From Daphnia carinata (lineage: Eukaryota; Arthropoda; Branchiopoda; Diplostraca; Daphniidae), in contig NC_081337.1 of the NCBI RefSeq assembly GCF_022539665.2, forward strand, positions 8,470,679-8,534,678: a DNA stretch of 64,000 nucleotides. The letters run 5' to 3'. Under the pieces are notes generated by a model. The model was not told the DNA's origin. It was given only the letters and a program-made list of their open reading frames with translations, and made no database searches. Below are positions 10,727 to 23,400 of this stretch, one piece after another. Each line of letters opens with the position of its first letter. Within the stretch, counting starts at the first letter, position 1. Made by a program: the position numbers and the translations under genes.

Positions 10727-13700
10727 CTTCTTCTTTTTGCTTCGTTTGAGTTTGGCTTTTTTTTTTACTACGCTAATAATTCCGTTTCCAGTTTGGGTGA
10801 TGGTTAAGAGTTTTTTGGTTAACGATATTCCATCAACGCCTCTCCCACATTTAGAAGCAAAAAACAAAACAAAAAACAAGATGGCGTACACTCAAGGTGA
10901 TTGACGACGAGGAATTGAGACACAGATCGACGAGGATCTTCCAAGAAAAGATTTTCGCGGTGCCAATGGAACGAAACTTTCAAATCCTTTTCTTTTACGA
11001 AAATGATGGAATGAAGAGTTTCTTCAGCAAATTTAAAATAAAATTAGACTAATAAAATATCCTGAGCTAATAGGCTTCGTTATTCGAGGAAACAACGAAT
11101 TGTGCAGTTCAGCCAAAGGAAAAATAAAAACTGAAGAGTTTCAAGAAAACACTTGCTGAGGGCTTCACAGTTGCTGGACGACTGGTTTTGGGTCTAGCCG
11201 CCCCGAGGAATAGTTTGGCTCGATGCCCTCAACTCCCTCCCAAAAAAAAAAAAAAAAAAAAAAAAGAACACCCCCACCTTTTTTTTATATGTACCTGGAG
11301 ATTCTTGAATGTTTTTTCTCCCACTTTATGCCTCTCGGCTCTTTTTCTCTTCCTTTTTTTATTTCTTTCTCTCGAATTTACCCGCCCACATTCCACCTCT
11401 TCACCCACCCATCCACGAGTTGCCTTCGGGAAGGAGATAGTCCACCAGGTAAAACCACCTGAGGCTACCTTACCTGGCATGTAATTACAATTCATATGAA
11501 CCTTGTTCTTCTTTTCTCCTAGTTTTATCTCCTTCTTCTACCATTTTTCTTTTCCGCTTCAAGGCGTCCACCTTCTTTTTCATTTATTTCTTCTTCTTCT
11601 TCCTTTTCGTCGTTTCCAAGAAATCTTCCTGCCCTCAGGTGAGTAACTTCGGAACAAGAGGAACGAAGTACAACTAGGAAGACCTACAAGAAGGAGTTTT
11701 GCTTCCGAGGACAACACGAATTGTTGTGACGGTTTTTTAAAGGCTCCTCCGGAATTTTTCTGGTTAGAGCTTTTGAGAGCGTATCTTTCCTGTCGGTTGC
11801 ATTCATTCCTTCATTCTGTTCCTCCTCCATATCGGCATGAAGAAAGAAAAAAAAAATTTATATTCACGACCGTGAGTGGGAGGCGGAGTCATCCGCATTT
11901 GAGGATGGGTACATGACGCTTCCAAGGACTTTTTCTTTTTTTTTCCGGAGTGCAATCAACCAGCAGATGCCATCCACCTCGTAAAAAAAAGAATTTTTCA
12001 AAGAAATTTTCAAATAAAATGGACATCAATTCAATAAAGGACACGCACGAACGCGCAAAGAGGATACGTCCAGCTCGTGTGCTTTACCATTGGTCTGTGT
12101 GCAGGTGTGTATTATTAGCCTTGGACGGTGCGTGATTTTGTGATGCGCGAAAAGAAGAGTGGGAGGACGTTCGTGAGCCGTTGCGTACGACTCCCACGTC
12201 CATCCGTGTCATCCTACTGTAAACGTAAAACAAAGAATTTATTTTTTTTGAATAATTTAAAAGGTTTATACCAACGGCCGGCATTGCGCTGCATTTTGCC
12301 GATGGGCGGTTTTTGGTTTCCACTTGATTGGAAAGAATCCGTTAAAGCTACCGACATGATGAAATGTGTCACCCATAAAGAAAAAAAAATGGGTAGTTGT
12401 TTACCAAATGCAAAGGTAGATGGCGGTAGGCGACGACGCATTTGAATTTCAAAATAAATACGATTTCTTTTTTACCCTGCAAATAAAATAAAATATAAAA
12501 CTAAAATTAGTAATCGTTTTATCGCACACGAAAATAATATAGGCAAACAACACGAACACCGGGAAACTGTAAAACTTTGTTTAAACAAAAAAAAAAAGAG
12601 AGGGAGCGAAAACAAGGAATGTTTAGAAGCACAATACACTCTTTGGCAACAGGCCGTTTCTCTTTTGTTTGTCCGTTTTCTTTTGTCTTAAAAATAAAAT
12701 AAAAAATTCTTTTTTCTTTCAAGAGAAAGGAAAAAGAAATGTATGCGCACGCGCACACACACCAACCGAGTCGGCGCACACCGTTTGTCTCACTCTGTGC
12801 GTAGATATATATAACAGAAGAAAAGCAAAAAGGAAACCAATGTCTGCGTGAGTGAGAAGAAGAAGAAAAAAAAGGAAAGGTCTACAAAAGAGAGACGAGA
12901 TCCTTGCAAGAAAACGACTCCTCGCTACAAGGATTTTGTAATTCCCCCCTCTTTTTTTGCGCACGTTTTGGCTCCCCTGCTCTTTCTTCTTATATTTATA
13001 TATTTCCAGTGGTTGTGCGTGTGTTCAGTCTCCGTTCAGCGGCTCCGGCAACGAGTAAAAGTTTTTAAACGTTCCAGTGCAACAGCTGTTGTCAACTGAA
13101 AAAAAAAAAAAATTGTGGATGGAATTGATTGTCATCGGCCAGCCAAGGCAACTGGCAACAACCATATCAACAAGCCATTAACAATTTTCAAGAAAAACAA
13201 AAATAAAAATTCAATTATAGGTAAAACCTTTCCCTTTTTTTTTTGTGTGTGTTAATTATTTTTCATATCAAATAAAAATGTCGTAACAACAACAAAAAAA
13301 AAATGGTTGTCCCATTTTTGTTGTGAGGTTCTTCGTCCTGCGCAAATGGATTACAGTTTTGATATATAAGGGCTGAATCATGTTAAGAGTGTGTCGACTG
13401 TAAATATTTTAGATACACACACACCCGCGCCCTGTGGCGTGATAAAGACTTTTGTTTCTTATCGAGAAAAAGTTTTCAAGCTGGCCTTTTAACTCACGTA
13501 TCGAGAACGGTATCGCTGCCGTGGATGTACCACATCATCAGAACGTCCAAAGTGTTTTCTTTTTCTCTTCATGTCTAGTAAGAGATATCCGTTTTAGCGC
13601 GAACCACCATGAAAAAGTTTGCCTTCGTTTCTCCTGCCATGGAGCTGAGAATATCAAAATCACGGCCCACCCAATGTACGAGCCATTAGCCGGACGGGAT

Positions 13701-14257
13701 TCGCAGCTAATGAACAATTTATGGATCACACAAACGCAAAGAAATGAAGACTTTCTCCATAAATAAATACATAAAAAGTCCTAAAGAAAGGATTACCTCC
13801 GTCGCCCGTTTCCCTAAATCAGAGATCCATTGGCCAAGTCTTTGTTTCCGAATGCGAACGTAATAGATTACTATTTACAGTAGGGAATAGGCCGCCACTA
13901 GGATCTTTAAGGTGTTTCATTTCCCTATAAGTAAATGTTACGATTTTCCCGACCTTACATCCGCAGAGTCCTCCCCCCTCCATGTGTGTATCAGACACTC
14001 CATTTCCCACCTCCACTTCAGTGGGGGGGGGGGGTGCTAGGAGGAAATCGATTGGACAGTGTGTGTACGTGGAGAGACCAGTTGGCACTGAGCGTCCACA
14101 AACCTTGTTTTAAAAAGAAATGATTGCATAGACGTTAGAAGTCAACGTAATAATAGCTAAAAAAAAATAATGGATTTGTGTGATTATTTAGAAAGGTTGA
14201 CTTTAAATATTAATTGCTTTGTACATGTTTCGAATAGAAAAAGTAGATTTACATACC
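10727..14257. other. Intergenic region between two divergent claudin-like genes
   Basis: Shared upstream region of two head-to-head genes. It holds many homopolymer tracts, including an A-run of about 24 bases at 11242-11265, and no ORF with gene-like features. It presumably contains both promoters and 5' UTR exons, but none can be placed. Confidence 0.4.
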
Positions 14258-17204
14258 ATGTCGTCGGAGCCGAGTGAAACGGCTGCATTGTCAGGATTGG
14301 AAACGGTTCGTTTGAAACGTCCCGGCCATCGACAGACGAGACGTCGTGAACGATGTCGCCCAACGTTCGGATGTTTGATGATTACCGTCGCATTCACTCT
14401 ACTCGGAACGGCTGTAATTATCCATTCCTGCCATTAAAATAAAATCATTTATAAATAACTGTTTACATTTAAACAAGGCTTTATCAGCTTCCATTTTTAC
14501 TGATTATTGGGAGAGAATCGATTATAATGTCAGTTCGATTGACGCTATCGCTCGACGCAGTAACGGAACTCATCGGCTTACTTGGCTCTTTAACAAAACC
14601 GTAAGACTATTATGTTACTCCATCTTTATTTCTTTAATACATAGACGTCCATTAGCATTGCCGCTGTGACTCATCGCTATCGCCTGGGGCGCGGGATCTC
14701 TCTTTAATGTCCTAGGGAATGGTTCCATAAGAACATACCTCCCCCAAAAAAAGTTGATAATAACATTGCCTATTATCCTCTTTAAAGAAGTAAAGGATCC
14801 GTGAAAACAAAACTGTGAACTACTCTCCGTCCACGGTTGCACATATAACCAAGAAAAAAAAATTTGGATAGATTATTTTAAAAAATACGGTTTGCAAAAA
14901 TACGAAAGAATATGTAGTAAAAATTCCCTTTAGGCAACCTCAGGGGCATCTATATGTCTGCATGTCTGATGAGTTTGTACAGGATCAATATTACGATCCC
15001 CCCCCTCCACCACCACCACCAAACCACCAGTGTGTGGTTACATGGCACAAGACGAAGAATAATATTTTCCTCTATTTTAATCGCCGTGCTAGGTGGTGTT
15101 AAGCCACTCACACACGCGCGGCGGGATTTTCAATGACGTCGAAGAATATTTGTTTATCAAAAAAAAAATATCTTTTAATTGAAACGAACAGTCACCAGCT
15201 GTCGTTCACGCAAAGCGAAATGAGATGCGCGGCATAAGAATTAGCAATAACAAAATAAAAAATCTTCGATTTCCCGTAAATAGGTGGCGCGGATCCTGTT
15301 AAATCCATTGACGTCATCATCTTGGCCATCGACCGCCAATGCTAAATTAGTTCGAGTTCCATCTAATTTTCACCTGGCCAAACGAAACGCCAGCGAGGGC
15401 CTCTCATTGGATAGGCCGTTCGGTGCCCCAAATTACGTCCAGTTCGCCTCTATCGACCGCCAGGAGGAAGTATCCAAGGTACGCGTACGCTCCATCATTC
15501 ATTCATCACGACCACTACCACCACCCAACAACGGGAAAACAAGAGGATGAGCAAGATCGATGAGGCAGCGCCAAAAAAAAATTGATCCATCAACGTTGTT
15601 GATTGGACGACGTTTTCTATGTTTGATCGAATAACTTTTTATGTTTCTTTTGAAACAAAAAAAAACGAATAGATAAGATGGAATGGATTTAGTCATCCGG
15701 ATGAATCGTTCAACAAGTCCCGCATTCTCTCGAGACGTAAGAGAAGGCACGTGATGACAACACACGAACGAAAGAAACGCTCCCGCCGCCGTCCAGATTC
15801 TTTGTTCTATCTGATCCCGCTGCACGGCGGCATCTGGCATCTTTGTGTCGATCTGCAGAGTGGGTCTCTTTCTGTTTTTTATTTATGTCTGTGTACATAA
15901 ATCCCTCGTTACTTGATCCCCCCGGAGGATAAAAAAACACGCAACGGCCATTACAGATCCCTCCGCACAGTGGGATTTAGCTAAATATAACTATAAACTA
16001 AATAAGGAATTTTTTTTTTATTATTGGATTTTTATCTATTCATCTTTCATTTCCCTAGGCAAAACGAAAAAAAATTACAACCCATAAAGTTGATTTAAAC
16101 CGTATTTGATACAATGCCTGTTAAATGAAAAATGAATCATTTAAAATTCCTTTTGATTTCAATAACCTCTTTATTGCAAAAATTCCTAATAGTTTTTATC
16201 ACGTTACATTTTTCACGCGTGAATTGGCCATTCACGTACCGTTTTGCGCATCTTCAATTCAAAATCAAATAACTGGCTTTTCCCGTTTCTTTACATCAAA
16301 AGATTATAATCGTTTAAATAAAAAAATGCAACCATTTTTCTTCGTATAGACGACCAACTGAGAATGTTACAAGAAATGGGACTGGACCGTGAAGCTTGTA
16401 CGGAATACCTCTCTACGGGAGCAGCTGCAACAGCCTCGGGCATCGAGAATGACGCATTTCGTGTGACGCCAAACTACCTAAACCATCACGTTCAATCCAG
16501 TAAGTAAAATAAAAATAGATCACGGGAAAGAAGTTTCCTTAATTACTGGACTGCATGTTTTAACCCCCCTCCCCCATGAGGACTTAGAAAAATATCAAAG
16601 AATTCACGAGAAAACGTTCTATTTATTTGTAGAGATGCACAATTTATCGATCTCCTGCGCCATGGTCTGTGTGATCCTGCTGGCATCAGCGGCTCTGCTC
16701 GGAACTTTCGGCATCATGAAGCGTCAAATCAGCGCCGTGCTTATAACAGGAGTCATGTACATTTTGGCAGGTATTGTGAATTTGCATTTCTTTAGGCTAA
16801 CGCAAACCTTTTTTCGTGGAAATAAGAAGAACTTTTTTGGGGGAAAAGAATTAAATTCGCCTTTGGCGTCTCTTTCCCATGTTTTTCAGCCCTCTTTGCC
16901 GTTTTCTCGCTCGTCATCATGCACTGTAAGCGCAACACCCGGCGTGATACCGGCATCGTCGACGACCCGTTAGTGAATTCAACCGAGTACAACGAGGCTC
17001 GCATATTCACCAACAGCTGGTACAATTATATTTCTCTATTTGCATTTAAATAAAAATGACGTCAAACTAACTCCGTGTTTGTTTGTCAACGATAGGTCGA
17101 TGCTACTCGGCTGGGCCGGCTCTGCGGTCATTTTCGTCGCCAGCCTCTTTTGGCTATTTTTGGCAAAGGTCATGCGATACAGTCAACTGACGTTCTTTTT
17201 CTGA
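14258..17204 (+). CDS. Claudin-like tetraspan membrane protein
   Basis: Eight exons are proposed: 14258-14413, about 14514-14600, 15284-15478, 15673-15736, 16350-16499, 16633-16770, 16890-17019 and 17096-17204 (about 342 aa). Exons 3-8 join with exact phase. TM1 is in exon 1 (CLMITVAFTLLGTA), with a basic N-terminus before it. A long extracellular loop with N-glycosylation sites spans exons 2-5. TM2 is SISCAMVCVILLASAALLG, TM3 crosses exons 6-7 (AVLITGVMYILA then LFAVFSLVIMHC), and TM4 is in exon 8. The exon 1/2 joint is uncertain. The bases just before 14514 read TDYWERIDYN in frame, the typical end of claudin TM1, but the obvious acceptor at 14486-14487 is one base out of phase with the exon 1 donor. 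The N-terminal part is therefore provisional. Confidence 0.6.
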
Positions 17205-18043
17205 TACCTCGGGATTTTTAATTATTGTTCCTTTCCATCCAAAAAAAACTAAGTCACGCTCTACCTACGCCCGTTACTAACCGTTCTTTATTGTAACGAC
17301 GTGGCTCTCTTTCGCCCTCAATACTTATATATTTAAACTGTATGACGCCAAATCATGCCAAAAAAAAATATACGTTTACTTGTTATATTTTACAGCCCTT
17401 CTTTTTTTGAGAAAAAAGCAATATGCAAATTCAGGATAATGGAGAAATTCTGTAGCCTTGTGCTGTCACTTGACGTACGAGACGAGATTTATAGTTGCGG
17501 GTAGCTGCACGGTTATTCATCAATCAACAAGTTATTTTTTATACTTGAAAGAATTCTTGATAGATGGGTTTTTATTACAAAAAACCTCTGAAAGGCTTCG
17601 AGTACGTGTGGTAACCATGGCAACAAGAGCGATTACGCTGTAAAAGTGTCACACCGTCACTATTGCTATAATGATGACGTTTCGGCTGACATAGACACGA
17701 AAAAGAAATGAGAAAGACGACGAGCAAAAACTGTTGAACGAGTTTTCGTCAACGTGATGTAATTCTAGACAAAAGCTGATAGCGATTAAAAGATCGGTCA
17801 TACGCGACGTGGCTTCGACGAATATAAGTTGTGTTCAATACAGTGTGCTCAACTTTATCTTGTGAACTTTACGTAATAACGGTACGTAAACGCGAACCTT
17901 ATTCCAATTCTATAAAAAAATCTAGTGATGCAAGATTTATTTGGAATCAAAACGAAGATTAAAGTTAACTTATCGTTCACCAGAAAATGTCCACTTAAAA
18001 GACCCACCGAACAAAAGGGAGACGGCGAAATAAACGGACATGA
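17205..18043. other. Intergenic
   Basis: The 3' UTR of the claudin-like gene and AT-rich spacer. No gene seen. Confidence 0.4.
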
Positions 18044-18131
18044 GCCTGTTTAGCTCAGTGGTAGAGCGCTAGTCTCGTATAGCGGAGAAAGTGCAAACTA
18101 GCGGTCATGAGTTCAATCCTCATAGCGGGCA
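18044..18131 (+). tRNA. tRNA-Thr(CGT) with a 16-nt intron
   Basis: The cloverleaf folds by eye. The acceptor stem GCCTGTT pairs with AGCGGGC using U-G wobbles, and the discriminator base is A (18131). The D arm TAGCTCAGTGGTAGAGC, the T arm ATGAGTTCAATCCTCAT and the anticodon stem CTAGT/ACTAG are all present. The loop reads CT-CGT-A, then 16 extra bases (18080-18095), then A. The intron is at the canonical position one base 3' of the anticodon, and removing it leaves a 72-nt tRNA. Anticodon CGT reads the Thr codon ACG. A T-rich stretch downstream can act as the Pol III terminator. Confidence 0.9.
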
Positions 18132-20459
18132 AAGTTAATTTTATTTTATAAAAAGATTTTTCGTTATCAAATTTTTTTTCTTTCTACTCGTTATATCACA
18201 AGATTAAAATTCGAAAGTTTCGACGCGTAGGAATCAATTTTAAACCAAATACGTTGGTAACTAACAGAACAAGTTTGGAATTTGGACTTACCCTTGGAAA
18301 GCAGTAGAGGATCACCAAGCCACTGGTCACAGCTGGACACGTTCGGTAAAATAGGTCAAATCTTGCGAAAAACATGGCAAGGCCATGCCAATGGCCGACT
18401 CCAATGTCCCATTACGAATAATTGTTGAAATTGTTGGATAATGGGAGAACGTGAATATAAAACCACGTGCCAAACACGCTTTGGCTAATTACAACAAACA
18501 CCGTTTGGCCTTTATTGTTTTCTCTCCTTTTTTTTTGTTTTTAACACAATCAAAACATGGTCCAGAACAAAGAAAAACGTGCAAAGCAAGAAGCCCAATC
18601 GTGTTGGTTTCACCACTGTTTCAACTCTTCTGTGTTAATTAGTCTAATTATGTATCTATGGTTCCACGCTTTGTGCTAAAAAACTTGGCACGTCAGTTAA
18701 TTGTTTTTAATCTTTTCCCATTCTAATTACGCGTAATTGACAGACAATAGAAGCAACTCAGAGCTCGACGAAATCGCGAATGGCTCCCTCCAAATTCAAC
18801 CACCACGTTCAACGATGCCGCATGTTTGCAATTACGCCAACACATCAAAAAGGATAATTTTAATTTCCCTTCATTTCTCATGAAAAGAAATAAATAAAGA
18901 GTACCATCATAATTTGGACAATAGAACGTTCTTATTATTTTTTTTTTCTTTTTCCTTTTTTTTTTTTTTGCTGTTTTGCATATTTACATTAAGAATTACA
19001 ATTCACCAGCGTATCAGCGAAGAGAGGAGCGGAGGTAATAAAACGAATTCTTTCTGGTTTTAACACCAATCGCATAACTTTACAAACAAAAAGGGAGAAA
19101 AGAAGAACAAGGAAATCAATGGATGAAGGAAAAAGACGGGAGGCAGTTATTATGTAGACAGGTTGTATCGATTAATAACACGTACGCAGCATTCTAAACG
19201 TCATTATTTTTTAACTTTACACGCGTTCAAACGAATAGAAAGAAAGAGAGGCAGGGGGGAGGCACGCAATAAATCGCTTTTAGTAGCAATTATAATCGCA
19301 ATATCGGAAGCTTTGACATGGAAAACAATAAAGAATTACATTTTCTTTTCATCAAATTAGTGGCCATCTGATCGAAACACGAGCACGCTTCATTAGAAAC
19401 AATCTAAACAATTCACGCATTCTGAGACATTCCCAAATTGCTAAGCGTTTTTTTTTTCTCGTATTTTTTTTTTCATTTTTTTCTTTTTAAAGGAACATCG
19501 ATTTCACGACGCTCTAATAAGTGGAGGATAATGAATAATAACATAAACAACCAAGCCAAGGCAAAAAAACGTTAAAGAACGCGGGAGCGAGCAAACACAT
19601 ATCTCGTACAACAATAATGAAAAACAAGCTTTTTTAAAGGAGGAAGGGATGGGACACTGGTCAACTTCACTATAAGACTGGTCAATACATATAGAGAAGG
19701 AGGAGATCATTTCCTCTCTTTCTCCATTGGTAAATAATAGGGTGACGGACGTTCTACGTGTTAATCCATTTTTCTTCTCCATTTTTTTGTGTCTGTTATT
19801 GATCCATTGAATACAAACGAGTTAACAAAACCGCATTTTGTCTGCTGTGGTGGTGTGGAGGTTCTTTTTTAAATAATTCACTCATTCCCATTTTTTTAAA
19901 TCAAAATAACATTTTGAAAAATGATAGAACGGGCGCGATAAATCCTCGCATCTAAAAAAACGGGGACAAATGAGAGTCACGGCAAAAGAAAGAAAAAATC
20001 ATCTGGATATCGTGGAATGTTGGAAAACTAAAGAAAAAGAATATTATGAATTGGTGGGCTCGAATTGTGTAAATTAAAAAAAAATTAAAAATAATATCGC
20101 GTGCTCAATCGCACACACTAAGGTATTTTTTTTTCTTTTTTAAATTTTAACCTGACAGGATGATGGGGAAACCGCAAAAAAAACCACACAACTGTGGCAG
20201 GGCAACCAAAATCATTTTGTTTGTCTCGTTACCCTGATTTTCAAGGCTTTAACTCTCACTTTCTTCCATCTCCTGTGAGAAACAAATCTATCATTGTAGT
20301 TGCCATATGGCCAGAAATGAAGAGAAAGTAACAATCGATTAGAGGCAAGGTAGCGGTGAATTCAATGAGCTACTGGTCTCGCGCAGGAGAAGATTGCGTG
20401 TAGATGAATGGTTTGATTTTTGAGAGGGGTGGAAATAGCAAAAAAATAACAATGAATTG
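18132..20459. other. Intergenic and probable Mrtf 3' UTR
   Basis: No coding potential. Long T and A runs. The right-hand part is presumably the 3' UTR of the minus-strand Mrtf gene that ends at 20460. Confidence 0.4.
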
Positions 20460-23400
20460 TTAGGCTGTAAAGTCGAGCCTATCCCAGGACAAAGTGTTAC
20501 CCAGTCCTGTGGGCAATTTCATGTCAGTATCCTCCAATGCAAAGAGATCCGTGTAAGGATCCGAGGACAAACTGGAAAAGAGCGGGTCGCCCGATATTTG
20601 CTGATGGGGCAACGTCGGTTGATTCAGCTGATTCAACTGGTTGGACGTGTGCGAAAAGCTCTGATGCGGCTGTTGTACCAAATACGGATGCTGATCGGAC
20701 CCCAGACTGGAGAACCCCGACGTGGATGATGACGTCGACGAGGCCACAGACGAATTTGAAGACAGCGGCAACGATGGAGAACCATTTAACGGTGGCAATA
20801 GCGTATCGAGCCAATCGGATACATCCATCTCCATGGCCGTCACTTCATCGTTGCGTACATCAGCGGCCGACGAAGGCGTGACGGTCGGCCCTGTCGAATG
20901 GTTCTCGTAAACGCCTAGCTCCATGGCCTCACCTAGCGAATCTAGGTCGAGATTGAGGCCAAGCTCGTTGATGTCTATGTAAGGGAATTTGATCTCGGTA
21001 GCGGAGACGGCTGGATGGGAGAGTGGCTGTTGCTGCTGGTGCTGTTTAGTCAACAAATGCGATGGAAGTGGTGGAGGCATAGGTGGAGGATCACGAGGCG
21101 TCGTGGGCGTTATAGGATCGTGAGCGGCGCTGGGAGGCAGCTCCCCGTTGCGGATAAGTATGTCTAGAACGTCATCCACCAGTTGCGATTTGATAGACAC
21201 GCGAGGCTTTCCGGCCGACGTAGTGTTGCCCGGCTGCTGGAGCATGCGGGATGCTTCACTGTAGTTGGGCGGAGGAGGTCTCCGAGGATGACACGGCTCG
21301 GACGATGGTTCAGACGGCGAAGGCGATGCGAATTCTGGAACATCGCCAGATGATTGTGACGACGTTGTTGCATTGTTACGGGACGTTTGCAGTTTGGCCG
21401 CGTTCCGGTTGGCTCGGGCCGCCATCCGACTCGATGTGGATCTGCCCGATGTCGCCGGAGAACTCGGAGGTCCTTGCTGCTGAATTTGCTGTAATTGTTC
21501 CAATTGCAGTTGAATCTGCTGCTGCTGGAACTTGAGCTGGAGGTGTTGCTGCAACAGGTACTTTTGTTGCGACTTTGGATCGTTGGACGTTGTCGCATTG
21601 GCGACTTGTTGAGCTTCTTCCTGTGCCGATGCTGCCGCTTGTTGCCTCAGCATCTGTTGCTGTTCCAGCAGCACGCGCTGCTCCTCTTGCAACCCGCGTA
21701 CCAAGTCATCGATTTGTTGTTCTACCGGCTGTTGCGGAAGCGGTGGCGGTGTGGGCGGAGCTTCCAATTTGATTTCCGCTGCATCCAGCGTGTTGGAAGA
21801 GGCATCGTTCATCTCAATGTCCATGTCCATGTTGATGACGGAAGGTGGGCGGACGGAAGCTGGACTCGGGGACATGGAGCACGATGCTGCCGAGCTGGTC
21901 GGTGAAAGAGAAGGAAGTAGCATGTCGCTGCTGCCCGCCCGGAAGCTGCTGATGCTTCCGTCCAGGCTGCTGCATGAAACACGGCGCGAGGCATTGCTGG
22001 TCGGAGGTGATGGCATAGGACCCACGTCGTCGGCCATCAACATTTGCGCAGCTGGCTGTGGCTGTTGTTGCAATTGGCTTTGCGATCCGCGTCGAGATAA
22101 AGATCGGCTAGCAGTTAGTGTTGCGTCTTCACCGACAAACGGCCGGAGTCGATCGATCAGTTGCGGTTTTGAACCGGACACGGGCAAGTTACGCTTCTTC
22201 AATTCAGCTTTTAAATCGCTCACTTTCATCTCTTCTAGCCGGACTGTGATCCGTGTCGTGCTGCTTGGCGTAGCAGACATGACGGATGTTATGGATTCAC
22301 TCTGCGTACTAGGAGCCGGTGAAGGAGCCGCTGTGATGGAAGAGGTCGATGACGGTAGAGAGGCGGACAAAAGGGAGGCTGCATCTTCCGTTGCTGCGGC
22401 GGCGTTATGTGCCGATGGACTACTACAGGGAGCTTTGGCCGGTAAAATGATTTGTGGATATTTATGTTGCCACTCCAGCTGCCACTGGAGGAACAACTGT
22501 TGTTGCTGGAGCAAAAGCTCGTAAGACGTTTCCACATCCGAAGGGACGGGTGGCTGTTGCTTTTGAGCGTTCGGCGGACCCTTGTACTCGTGGAATTTAA
22601 TGGTGCGAGGCTTAGGTGGACATTTCTGCTTCGACTTTTTCCGGTTGCGATTTTTGGATATGTCCACAGCGGTTTTGATTACTACTGGCAATGAGCTTGA
22701 GGAAGAAGGCACAACTGGAAGAGGAGGAGGCGGCGGTGGAGGGACAGATTGCTCTACTTTCTTCTGCGGTTGCCGAGTAGGCATGGGCGGAGGAGGAGGT
22801 GGAGATGGCGCCACCACCAACGATGTGGCCGGTGATGCAACAGAGCTGAGCGATCCAGGGCTTGATGCTACTGTCGCAGGGCTTGAAGAAGGCCCTGCTG
22901 TCGTACCACTAATGCCCGTCATACCTCCATTGCTTAGGCATCCATCCAACGATCCGTCCTGGCTGGGCGACAATGCACCTTTTAAAAAAAATTTTTAGAT
23001 TAAATTAAAATAAGAACGAGCAACATGAAAGGGTATTGTCCTATTTTACCCTCTGAACTGCTATCGTCCCCTTCGGGCGTAACGTAGCGAATAGGATGTG
23101 ACGGTCGGATAGCTGAACCTTCACAAGTCGCTCGAAATGAAATTTGGCCCTCTGCATGAGATCAAAAGAAAGCGTTTAAAAAAAATGCGCAACATAATGG
23201 AATGAGTTTCTTTTTTTTTTAACATTCCATACCTTTAACAGCTCGCTCAACGTTTTCGTCCGTATGGAGGATGTTTTTCTGGATCAACTCCAACGGCCCA
23301 GGCCTGTGAGACAATTGGTCATTGAGCGAATCGGCCAGACGGGCCCGTTTTAGCATACGCTGACGTTCAGCCAGCGAAGGATCCACTTTGCCAGTGTCAG

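Noticed and set aside
16125-16349. 74-codon AT-rich plus-strand ORF
   Set aside because: It lies within an intron of the claudin-like gene, and its composition matches the surrounding AT-rich intron.
21751-22524. 257-codon plus-strand ORF
   Set aside because: It is antisense to the last Mrtf exon and reflects that exon's GC-rich codon bias. No domain and no splice signals fit it.
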